From contig JAQIWT010000208.1 in the NCBI GenBank assembly GCA_034696485.1, positions 1 through 28,553 of the forward strand: DNA of 28,553 bases. Direction: 5' to 3'. A program made the position numbers and the translations under genes. The DNA comes from Isohypsibius dastychi (Eukaryota; Tardigrada; Eutardigrada; Parachela; Isohypsibiidae). Under the pieces are notes generated by a model. The model searched no databases, was not told where the DNA came from, and worked only from the letters and a program-made list of their open reading frames with translations. Positions within the stretch are counted from its first letter, which is position 1. Each line of letters opens with the position of its first letter. Of the stretch, positions 21,253-28,553 are shown piece after piece.

Positions 21253-22050
21253 CTAACTTACCCGTTCGTCACTCGTTAGGTCGTTTCCGATATTTAAAGT
21301 TTCCCATAACGTTTGATACACCTGGTCCGTCGGCCACAGATGGTCCTGATTTTTCCCCGAGGGAAACCACATTTCTTCTTTCTCCCCGAAATCTCCGTCG
21401 TCGCTATGTACGTCGTCCTCCTGCTTGCTGGAATATACCACTTCATCAACGTTATCGTCATCTTCTTGACTCCCAGGTGCCTCGTCATCGTTCACCCTCT
21501 TCTCATAGTAACATATAGCTGTCTTGTCGGTTGCGAACGATCCCCGGCCGGGTGGACAATTCTCATCAAACATAGATGCGATCATCATATACAATCGTGC
21601 AACCAAAGGTCGCACACACCTGGGATTCATCATCAGCAATTTGCTAAAATCAATTACTAGTGGTGAAATTCTCAGAAAATCCATTACCAGCAATAGACTA
21701 TGGGGAAAACTTTTTACTATACCACATTGTCCTTTAGAGCGATAACCCAAAATTTCAATTTTGACCGAGACTGCAAATGGTATCTGAAACGTATCATTGG
21801 TAACTGTAGTCACCAGCGGACCTTCCCAGTTGACTTTTTGTAACTTCGAGGCTTGTTCGAATTTTTCGGATACAAGACTAATTCCCGACCCGGTGTCCAA
21901 CACAGCGACAACAGTTTCATTATTAATTATGACATGGCAAAGCAGCGCACCAACCGTGTTTTCACTAATGGGTACCAACGTACCTGAACAATCGACCCAA
22001 AACAACTGCTCAGTCTTTAGTTTTCCGAGCGTTGCGGCATCGGAATCCAT
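21253..22050 (-). CDS. pol: Pol, aspartic protease segment
   Basis: 265 codons. The protease signature LDTGSGISLV is at about residues 51-60 and a hydrophobic SLLLVMDFL block follows at about residues 115-125, as in retroviral-type pepsins. The C-terminal third is acidic and low in complexity, perhaps a linker to RT. It overlaps the end of the gag nucleocapsid frame by 34 nt in another frame, an arrangement usual for gag/pol frameshifting. It ends at a TAG about 10 bases before the listed RT segment. Confidence 0.85.
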   Translation of the reverse strand: MDSDAATLGKLKTEQLFWVDCSGTLVPISENTVGALLCHVIINNETVVAVLDTGSGISLVSEKFEQASKLQKVNWEGPLVTTVTNDTFQIPFAVSVKIEILGYRSKGQCGIVKSFPHSLLLVMDFLRISPLVIDFSKLLMMNPRCVRPLVARLYMMIASMFDENCPPGRGSFATDKTAICYYEKRVNDDEAPGSQEDDDNVDEVVYSSKQEDDVHSDDGDFGEKEEMWFPSGKNQDHLWPTDQVYQTLWETLNIGNDLTSDERVS

Positions 22051-22460
22051 TCTGTCGCGGGTTGTATCGCCCCTATCGAAGTCGCAAAGTATCCTGCATT
22101 ACTGTTCGGTTGTATTACGTTTGATCCAGATGGCGGCAACAATGCGGGGGTGGGTGGATGAAACCCTACTGCGTGGTAATTTTGCGACTGCATAGGTGGT
22201 GGTTGAACGGTTGACCCACTGGTAGGCATAAAATACTGTGGCGAGAAATACGGCTGCTGAAAGCGAGGTTCAAAGTTATTTCTGTTAGTTTGAACGTAAT
22301 TCATCTGTGTGGGACCCGTTCGATTTCTTCTGGGTGACTTGCAAAAATTGGAGATATGCCCATACTTATCGCAGTTGTAGCACTTTGGGCTACCATCTTG
22401 GCCAACGTGGCCATTATAACGAGGTTTATTAGTAAAACGATTTGTCGACTGACTTCTCAA
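22017..22460 (-). CDS. gag: Gag, nucleocapsid segment with CCHC zinc knuckle
   Basis: 147 codons without a clear ATG. One CCHC knuckle fits C-x2-C-x4-H-x4-C (C27, C30, H35, C40: CYNCDKYGHISNFC) and is followed by a basic SPRRNR patch. The rest is Pro/Gln/Asn-rich. It would package the RNA genome. It is reached from the capsid frame by a shift of one base near 22460-22500; both frames are charged and helical there, so the exact changeover is unclear. Confidence 0.88.
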   Translation of the reverse strand: MRSQSTNRFTNKPRYNGHVGQDGSPKCYNCDKYGHISNFCKSPRRNRTGPTQMNYVQTNRNNFEPRFQQPYFSPQYFMPTSGSTVQPPPMQSQNYHAVGFHPPTPALLPPSGSNVIQPNSNAGYFATSIGAIQPATEWIPMPQRSEN

Positions 22461-23596
22461 CCTTCGCTCGTCTTCTTGTCTTTTAACTTCGCGTTCTCTT
22501 CTTTCAAGCGATTAATTTCCAGTTCGAGGTTAGCGTCATCAGCGATGTTGGCTAGTCGAGCAGCGTCTCCCGTAATATTAGCATAACTGACGGTTTTTGC
22601 TTTTAGTGGGTTAGAAGTTTTGTTACTCGTCCCTAATCCCACTTGTTCGAATACACCAGGCGAGATACCAGTTTGGACCATCGAGGTTCTGAGATATGCG
22701 GCTTCTCTGGACAGATCACGAAGACGTTCAGTAAAGGCGGTTACCGTTTGCGGTTGGTTACGTACGAATCCAGCTTTCAGATGGACTAGTAGCTCGGCAA
22801 ATAAACGATTTACTTTTTCAATTTCTGTTGCCTGGGGTGACGTAGTTTGCACTACATTCAAAATTTGGTACACGAAAGCGAGTGGATCCTCGGTAGCGAG
22901 TAACTTGCTACTTTCACCAGCGATATCGAAATCAACCCGAGTTTTGCCGAACGTATTAAGAAAGTCAGACTTTAAAACATCCCAAGAAGTAATGGATTTA
23001 TTGGCCTCGTGCCACCTCATCGCGTTTTTCGAAACCGCGAGATACAAGTGCTTCACTTTCAAGTCGTTGTTCCAACCATGCACATACCCACACCTTTCGA
23101 ATCTCTGCCTGAACTCGTCTGCGTCCTCGTGTGGCTGTCCAGCGAAAGTTGGTAGATCCCGTAAATGTAGTAACTCGTTAATTTCTGGTAACTGACCACC
23201 TTGCTGAGAGGCCTTCAGCGTTTCCAATAGCTGGTGTTGGTAACCAGCCTGCGTTTGCGCTAAAACCTGTAATAGCTTGTCTTCAAAGTTCGTAGCGGCG
23301 CCCTCGAGATCGTCATCCTTGGGATCTCTATTGCTGCCGTCTCCATCGTTCGACATGATTTGATTGCGTTTCTGAAGTCTGGCGAGTTTAGCAGCAGCTT
23401 TCTGCTGTTGAACGAGTGATTCGTTGCGACGGATAAGTTCAGGTAAGGTAACGTTCTTAAGATCGGTTGTCTGAGAGCGAGTTACGTTAGTGCTAGCCGA
23501 GGCCAGAGTGTCGTCTTGCATGCAGTACGAGCAGTAACAGAACGGAAAAATACCTTCTTCGGAATACAAATAATAGTAGTCCACGTCTACTACCAC
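22457..23596 (-). CDS. gag: Gag, capsid-like segment
   Basis: Open for 379 codons. Two in-frame ATGs are candidates for the start: 23521 (MQDDTLASAS) and a later one before SNDGDGSNRD. The frame upstream of 23521 has only a non-ATG start. The centre contains the gypsy Gag-type stretch (LPTFAGQPHEDADEFRQRFE, later W..V and FLNTFGKTR). The C-terminus is a charged coiled-coil candidate. It forms the particle shell. The frame ends just before the CCHC segment. Confidence 0.85.
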   Translation of the reverse strand: MVVDVDYYYLYSEEGIFPFCYCSYCMQDDTLASASTNVTRSQTTDLKNVTLPELIRRNESLVQQQKAAAKLARLQKRNQIMSNDGDGSNRDPKDDDLEGAATNFEDKLLQVLAQTQAGYQHQLLETLKASQQGGQLPEINELLHLRDLPTFAGQPHEDADEFRQRFERCGYVHGWNNDLKVKHLYLAVSKNAMRWHEANKSITSWDVLKSDFLNTFGKTRVDFDIAGESSKLLATEDPLAFVYQILNVVQTTSPQATEIEKVNRLFAELLVHLKAGFVRNQPQTVTAFTERLRDLSREAAYLRTSMVQTGISPGVFEQVGLGTSNKTSNPLKAKTVSYANITGDAARLANIADDANLELEINRLKEENAKLKDKKTSEG

Positions 23597-23716
23597 TAAG
23601 CGAGCTTATTTCAAACTTACAACTACGTAAAATTTCTGACCACACCAAAATCAGAGTATCATCAAAAGCGAAATTCTACACGAGTTCGTCAATGAAATCC
23701 CGGTAATGCAACCAGG
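23597..23716 (-). other. Retroelement 5' leader
   Basis: Untranslated leader between the primer-binding site and gag; if gag starts at ATG 23521 it extends a further 75 bases. No other structure was recognised. Confidence 0.6.
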
Positions 23717-23734
23717 ATCTCGGTATGCCCTCCA
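23717..23734 (-). other. Primer-binding site
   Basis: Two bases inside the 5' LTR, the minus strand reads TGGAGGGCATACCGAGAT. TGG complements the universal tRNA CCA end. The matching tRNA was not identified from memory; a match to the 3' 18 bases of a host tRNA would confirm it. Confidence 0.65.
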
Positions 23735-23736
23735 AT

Positions 23737-23975
23737 TGACGCGAGCGTCTGTTGTAGGGCTTTACGCTTTGGATACAGTAACGAGTAATCGAGTCAATGC
23801 TTTATTACGATAAGTTAGGTAGCATAAGATCGAAGCCAGAATAAAGAGCGAGTGTTGGTGTGTAGCGAAAAGATAGAACGAGAAAGGCTTATAAGGCAGT
23901 AATATTTCAGCCTACGGCAGAATAAGTACCATGAGTAAGAGCATGAGTAATAAGATGAATTTAGTGCTCGCGACA
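23737..23975 (-). repeat. 5' LTR (right copy), 239 bp
   Basis: Pairs with 15003-15241: equal length and about 97% identity by eye. It should carry the element's promoter. Confidence 0.95.
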
Positions 23976-23979
23976 ATAC
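23976..23979. repeat. Target-site duplication, right copy (ATAC)
   Basis: Exact copy of 14999-15002, immediately outside the right LTR. Confidence 0.85.
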
Positions 23980-24472
23980 CCGATGTTTCATATCCCGACA
24001 GTTCATCCCCGTCACCTAATTTTCTAGACAGCTCATATCCCCGAATACTCATATGTTAGACAAGTTAGTTTCCCGACTATTCGATAGCCCCGACAAACGA
24101 CACAAACAATGAATCGTCTTCAGACAATTCATCCTTGAAACATTACGCATTCTCGATTTCTCGCAGATATGACTATTCTTACCGCTCAATTTCATACTGA
24201 GGGCTCACACCTAATTCTACGTGCACATGGGATTGTAGTTGCCTATAGTTCTCAGTCTCTTTCAAAACACCAGTGAGATCCGTGATGAATCAGGATCTTA
24301 TGTCGAAATGACCGCTCACTAAATGAGAAGATCCGGTTGCCTCATTGTTTCATTAATGAACGGATGAAAGGAGCATGAATCAACAAGCTGCTGATAGACT
24401 GAAACTCATTAGTGTTCGAGTATCGCTCGACTAGATTTTTGATCTCGAAATGGAGGAAACCGTGAGACCTTT
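23980..24472. other. Spacer between retroelement and MULE-like pseudogene
   Basis: The first about 130 bases contain several loosely repeated CCCGAC/CCCCGA plus TTCAT-type words at irregular spacing, perhaps an eroded minisatellite. The rest shows no gene or known repeat. Confidence 0.4.
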
Positions 24473-24860
24473 ATGCCAAGTCAGCGTGGTGGAGAAATCG
24501 CAGTTCACCAAAGTTACATGTATAATCTACATTCTACAAAGGAGGATATTCAGACCTGGAAATGCAGGGATCCTGTTTGTAAAGGGCGGATCAAGACGGA
24601 AAACCAGGCTTTCAAGGAAAAAACCACGAACCATAATCATCTGCCTGACAAAATGGGAGTTCTGTCATTGGGGATAAAGCGGAAAGTTATTGAAGAAGCC
24701 ACTTCTTCCACTGAGCGGCCCCGAAAACTGACCTAGCGCGTGATGAAAGATATGCCGCTTCGAGCAGCTTCAAAACTGGGTTCCTACACGTCACTCCAAC
24801 GAGCAATCGAACGCGCACGTAAGGCGAAGCTGGTTAACCTGCCCAATCCAACAACTGTTG

Positions 24861-24868
24861 CGGATATT
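24861..24868. repeat. MITE target-site duplication, left copy
   Basis: CGGATATT, identical to 25377-25384 at the other end of the MITE. Confidence 0.92.
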
Positions 24869-25376
24869 CAGGCGCGATTCCGGTGTGATGCATTGATGCA
24901 TCTGCATCACTTTTTTGGATTCAGGGTATGCATCTGATGCAAGATTTTGAAACTGATTTTTAGAGCTTGCATCTGATGCAAGAGCTTTTTACGCGAGATT
25001 TCTTGCTTGCATCGATGCAAATGAAATAAACCCTCAAAAATGTGCAAAAAATCGAAAAATTTGTCAAGCCGAACCATTGAGACTGAAAAAACATTGTTTT
25101 TTTGGCAACCACGAGCAAGTAACCTAGATTCACATTTCGATCAAATTGGGATAGGCGAGAGGGGGCAAGAAAGTATATACCTCAACATACCTTATTCATC
25201 TTAAATTAACATATGCATCGATGCATTTTTTTGAAAATTAAGCTTGCATCTGATGCAAGATTTTTTTTTCTTCGATCTGACCCTAGCATCAGATGCATTT
25301 TTTTGAGGCTCAGTTTTTAAGCTTGCATCTGATGCATGTCATGCATCAGTCCATCCCGAAACCGGAATCGCCCCTG
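24869..25376. mobile_element. Non-autonomous hAT-type MITE, 508 bp
   Basis: Terminal inverted repeats are CAGGCGCGATTCCGGT at the left and the complement of CAGGGGCGATTCCGGT at the right (one mismatch in 16). It is flanked by an exact 8-bp duplication CGGATATT (24861-24868 and 25377-25384), the hallmark of hAT transposition, and CAGGG-type ends are also hAT-like. There is no coding capacity. The interior holds at least seven copies of a palindromic TGCATC(T)GATGCA motif. It interrupts the FLYWCH/MULE gene; the frame on either side is the same once the insertion and one duplication copy are ignored. Confidence 0.93.
24923..25349. repeat. Palindromic TGCATCTGATGCA motif array inside the MITE
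   Basis: Near-perfect palindromes of the form TTGCATCTGATGCAA or TTGCATCGATGCAA occur near 24923, 24968, 25006, 25211, 25243, 25285 and 25322. They cluster toward both ends of the element. Subterminal repeated motifs in hAT elements commonly bind the transposase; that role is inferred here. Confidence 0.8.
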
Positions 25377-25384
25377 CGGATATT
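25377..25384. repeat. MITE target-site duplication, right copy
   Basis: CGGATATT, identical to 24861-24868; the interrupted open frame resumes directly after it. Confidence 0.92.
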
Positions 25385-26080
25385 GTCACGGATCATGACA
25401 GGATCAAACTGAGCAACAGAGGAGAGCAGTTCGTGCTATTCGACTCCGGAGCAGCCGATCCGGATCGGATTATTGCCTTTGCAACGGAAGCCAACCTTCT
25501 GCGGCTCGCTGAAAGCGATGTTTGGCTTGGGGATGGAACTTACAAAGTCTCCCCATTTTTGTTTTTGAGCTCTACTCTATACATGCAATGGTTTACGGCG
25601 CAGTTCATCCACTTATTTACGCTTTGTTGCCAAACAAGACCGCAGTTACCTACAAGCGACTCTTCAAGATGATTCGGGAAAAGATCCGGGAATTGCCGCA
25701 GCAAGAAAATTTTGATGGTCCTGGCACAATGTTGATGGACTTCGAGTCGGCGAGCATCAAATCGTTCCAAGCAATCTTCACTGGTTCTACTCTTAGAGGT
25801 ATCGTTTTCTACTATTTTTTCGCTGAAGCGAAGTTTCCACCGCTTTAGAGCAATTTTGACTTTTTTCCTTATTGTTTATCAAGTAAGCGCATGATTCTCC
25901 GCTCCTAGCAACATCGAGTGAAAACGTGTCAAAAAAGATCAAGTTCTGATGCTGATTTTTGCAGGTTGCAACTTCCAGTTTGGTCAGAGCTTCTACCGTA
26001 AACTTCAAGATCTGCATCTTGCAACTGTCATTTCTGTATGTACGCAGGATGAGCTGTCTCAGAATGGAATGACGGAATGA

Positions 26081-27040
26081 ATATATTGAAAAAGGTAAAA
26101 ATCAGTCCACAGTCGAAAAACGCAGAGACTCTTTTCGAGGAAAATATAAGTGTGGGTAAACAAAATACTCTTGTTCTCGACTAAGACACAGGACCAAATC
26201 AAAGTTGTAACGACCAATCATCAATTTGAATCAAAGTTGTTGGTTGAGTGCCAAACCAAATTAAACGTTGTGTTTACGACTTAACACGATAATACAGTTG
26301 TGAAAAACAGTGTGGCTTAAATTCGAGTTTTGAGTTTGGAGCGAAACGTTTAGTTCGAGTTTTCGACGACTAATCCTGGGTCTTGAGTTAGTTCCAGAAC
26401 TCAAACTCTACAGAAGAACAAGTTCAAAAACTCGAACTCGAGGTAAGAGTTTAGCAAACTTGAGTTTTGGAGTCTTTATTTGTTGATTAGGTTTGAGATT
26501 CGCTGCATGGTGCACCATGCACCTCCAACAGTTGGAGGCACACAGGCTGGAGCAAGCGGTCAACCAATCTTGGCTCTTTTTTATGTGAAACATTAAATCT
26601 CTCTTCAACCCCTCCCCCTTTAAGTGTTTTTCCGTTGGCATCGGTCTTGTCTTCGTTTGCAAAAGGTTTCTTTGGCAAGTTTACATAAGATGCTTTCATT
26701 GACCTGAACTGAAGAACTCTTTTGTCAGATAAATCACGCAAAATGGGTCTTATTCATTTTTTTGTGCCACTAAAAAGATGGATTTATTTGTTTCTCGACA
26801 ATCGAATCACCTCACGATGATGTCTGTTTCTGAGACCAAGTGGCCACTCTTTCACTGGTCAGTGGCCAGTGGCCATGGCCACGGGTTTCCAAGTGGCCGT
26901 GTTATAGACTATGCCCTTTCTGCTAGACAGTTTCGCTGGGTCCGATTTTTCACCCAAAAATTTTCCTTGAAAAAGGAAAATGTTTTTTTTTCCAAGAAAA
27001 ACAATCTGGAGAGACTGTTGGCTTGGCAAAGTATCGAGCA
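26081..27040. other. Spacer with inverted-repeat patches, no gene recognised
   Basis: Between about 26325 and 26445 short TTCGAGTTT and AAACTCGAA words alternate and can pair, for example near 26353 with near 26426. At 26838-26904 GTGGCC/TGGCCA words recur. Small frames (26408-26741 minus) have no domain. A T/A-rich run is near 26985-26995. Confidence 0.45.
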
Positions 27041-27042
27041 AG

Positions 27043-27050
27043 TATAAAAG
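27043..27050 (+). promoter_or_regulatory. Candidate TATA box
   Basis: TATAAAAG, 115 bases upstream of ATG 27158. A match this close to the consensus, in front of the only plausible open frame of the region, suggests a promoter. An upstream ATG at 27074 opens a 22-codon frame that ends before 27158. Confidence 0.5.
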
Positions 27051-27157
27051 TCGATTCAAAACTCCCACAACATGAGAGTATTCCGTATACCGTTTGGAGA
27101 CCTGATTCTTGGAAATCATTGTGAGATTGCAAAACTGTCGATCATGAGATAGAAGAA

Positions 27158-27842
27158 ATGGCTATCGCTTATGAAGATCCGTTGGCGCCTAGTGCCATAC
27201 TTGCAAGTCCCTCAAAGAAAAGCTTCATCCGTGAATTTCAAAAATTACTGCTCACCACTTCTTTGGCTGGCGGACTTTATGAAACGCAAGTTGGTTATCT
27301 TATGGCAGTTGTTCCAGATGTTCTTCAGAGTACGTTAAACTTTTGTTATCAAAATCTGTGACAATTCTGAATTTTCTGTGATTTTGGTGACCAATACGGT
27401 CCATGAACTGGTTAAATCGCACGCAGCGGCGATTCTTGGTCCAGTAAAGGAGCCCAGAAAGAAATCGGACTCCACAGGAATACGTATCGACACCGATCAT
27501 GCTACGCTTCTGACAACTCCTGTAATCAAGGGATTGCTGGAAAATAGAAAGGAAAAGCAGAAGACGTAGAAGCCAAAAGTTCGACAGTCTCAGAAACGGA
27601 AAATTGATTTTGATGAAATCGAGGACGCCAGTTCCAGCTCCACTCAAACCGCAGATGTTCCCGCCGATATGGGTTACGTGCCTTCTGCTCTACAGACAAG
27701 GAAGAAAAGTCAGGAATCTGTGAAGTCTTACAAGAAAGCTCCGCGCGCCGGGAAGCTCCAAGATATCAGCAACACTGTTTTTGCCAATTTTACTCTTGCT
27801 CCTGTCCGGAAGTCTACACGAACTCGCTTTTCAGAAAAATGA
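27158..27842 (+). CDS. Unrecognised protein, probable two-exon gene with one in-frame TAG
   Basis: ATG 27158 has a favourable context (GAAATGG). Exon 1 is 27158-27329 (phase 1, AGA|gtacgt) and exon 2 starts at 27427 after CGCAG, giving a 97-nt intron. The frame continues through a TAG at 27567-27569 and is then open for a further 90 codons to TGA 27840-27842. The N-terminal part is helical and moderately hydrophobic (EFQKLLLTTSLAGGLYETQ). The C-terminal part is Lys/Arg/Ser-rich with DFDEIEDASSSS and a basic end (VRKSTRTRFSEK), suggesting a nuclear or DNA-binding protein. I recognise no family. It is either a pseudogene with one nonsense change, a gene ending at 27569, or has a further intron over the TAG. 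Confidence 0.45.
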
Positions 27843-28553
27843 GTTCAAACGTTATTGCTCAAGTTTTTTGAACCATTTCGATGAAAAACACAGACTTGTC
27901 TATGTGAATTTCATCTCAGGCAAGAAGTCTTTTGTTGGAAGTTTTAGTCAATTGTTGTTTTTTCGGTTTTGATTTTTTCGTGTCGTTTGGCACATCAGTC
28001 GATAGATCTTTATGATACCTTTCGAATGATACATAGTTTATGTCAGTCAGATAAAAAAATGAGGGTGTATCATATTTGCGGAAATAACATCTGTGTATCA
28101 AATTGTTGTCCTTACTGGTAGCTTTTAAAAACCGAAAATAATTCTTTGTGCTTAGATACATATTGGTAAATGAACTGTAATTTCTTCTTCAAGTGAAGGT
28201 GTGAAACCTTGCAAAGCAGCAAAGCTTTCTCCTCTGGGAGGCTGGCATCGTTCCAACATCGCTTTGGTCAGCTTTGTGACATGAAGAATGAAGATCCTTC
28301 TGAAGAATACTGTCGTTAACTACCATTGATCACTCTAAATGTGTACTCTCAAGTGGCCGATGTTGCGTTCGTTCAATGTTTCTTTTTGCTGACTTCCGGT
28401 TGCAATAGAGAATTGAAATAATTCTCAGTGTCTGAGAATATGTTTAAACCTCAGGATTTGAAATTCATAACAAACGTACGAGGAGAAAAACCTAATCTGC
28501 ACGGCCCAGAATTTAAACTGCACGGCCAAACTGCCCAGTGCCCAGTCAGTCAG
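27843..28553. other. Right-edge spacer, nothing firm
   Basis: Mostly AT-rich DNA. A short minus-strand open stretch around 28170-28320 gives a charged peptide without recognisable domain. The last 60 bases contain a short direct repeat CTGCACGGCC (near 28498 and 28519) and CCCAGT/CAGTCAG words. An ETS-like ACTTCCGGT is at 28392-28400. Confidence 0.4.

Larger units (their letters stand above)
15003..23975 (-). mobile_element. Ty3/gypsy-type LTR retroelement with envelope-like gene, 8973 bp
   Basis: The complete insertion lies on the minus strand: 5' LTR 23737-23975, primer-binding site, gag, protease, reverse transcriptase, RNase H, integrase, an envelope-like gene, polypurine tract, 3' LTR 15003-15241. 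The order RT-RNase H-integrase with a GPY/F module places it in Ty3/gypsy (Metaviridae). LTRs begin TGTCGCGAGC and end GCTCGCGTCA when read in element direction. The insertion is flanked by an exact ATAC duplication (14999-15002 and 23976-23979). The two LTRs differ at about 7 of 239 positions by eye, indicating a fairly recent insertion. Frame breaks in gag, pol and env mean this copy cannot make a full set of proteins without recoding. Confidence 0.95.
24473..26080 (+). pseudogene. FLYWCH zinc finger / MULE-type transposase gene, disrupted
   Basis: From ATG 24473 a FLYWCH domain is readable: GG, SYMYNLH, W-x-C, C-x-GRIK and NHNH (zinc-binding C2H2). The frame hits TAG at 24734-24736 but then continues open (LRAASKLGSY, ERARKAKLVN) to 24868, where a MITE is inserted. 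After the MITE the same frame resumes at 25377, with the MULE catalytic entry DVWLGDGTYK. A one-base frame change near 25556-25575 leads to HAMVYGAVHPLIYALLPNK and the second acidic motif MLMDFESASIKS. A probable intron (25799-25964) joins to CNFQFGQSFYRKLQ, ending at TGA 26078-26080. The third catalytic residue and the C-terminus are missing. FLYWCH-MULE combinations occur in invertebrate Mutator-like transposons and host genes derived from them. One nonsense codon, one insertion and one frameshift make this copy dead. Confidence 0.8.

Noticed and set aside
26408-26741. Two overlapping minus-strand frames of 84 codons
   Set aside because: No recognisable motif, no conservation cue, and they overlap each other in different frames.
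24734-27569. Possible recoding of TAG as sense, because two frames continue past single TAG codons
   Set aside because: COX5A uses TAG as its normal stop, so the nuclear code is standard here; both cases fit ordinary nonsense mutations in decayed or uncertain genes.

Overview
The window is animal nuclear DNA. Coding regions are split by short GT-AG introns (roughly 50-440 nt; one is 910 nt with a GC donor). The conserved genes are typical metazoan ones: COX5A, an ARF1-type GTPase and PSMD11/Rpn6. Gene spacing and intron size suggest a compact invertebrate genome. A FLYWCH/MULE-type gene and a secreted fungal-type ferritin-like gene would fit several ecdysozoans (tardigrade, springtail, mite, crustacean), but I cannot fix the phylum from sequence alone.

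Layout: (1) 81-1433 (+), 3' part of a protein kinase gene that appears to encode two kinase domains in tandem, running in from the left edge. (2) 1990-2395 (+), a decayed copy of the last intron, last exon and 3' flank of COX5A. (3) 2585-3807 (-), a secreted Rds1-type ferritin-like protein, three exons. (4) 5043-5769 (+), intact COX5A, three exons. (5) 6378-8239 (-), an ARF1-class small GTPase, four exons. (6) 9134-12514 (-), PSMD11/Rpn6, ten exons. (7) 12.5-15.0 kb, gene-free DNA with homopolymer runs, a hexamer microsatellite and a large imperfect palindrome. (8) 15003-23975 (-), an 8.97 kb Ty3/gypsy-type LTR retroelement with gag, pol and an envelope-like gene. It has 239-bp LTRs about 97% identical and an exact 4-bp target duplication, but its reading frames are broken. 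(9) 24473-26080 (+), a FLYWCH/MULE-transposase pseudogene interrupted by a 508-bp hAT-type MITE with an exact 8-bp target duplication. (10) 27158-27842 (+), a possible two-exon gene of unknown function behind a TATA box.

The housekeeping genes do not form a pathway together: COX5A is a mitochondrial cytochrome c oxidase subunit, ARF drives Golgi coat recruitment, and PSMD11 is a proteasome lid subunit. The right half is mostly a transposon landing zone. The observations most worth following up are the fungal-type ferritin-like gene lying between a COX5A remnant and COX5A itself, the RING-H2-like domain ahead of the retroelement envelope, and the MITE inserted inside the MULE-like gene. Exon boundaries were derived by hand from splice consensus and reading-frame continuity and have not been checked against transcripts.
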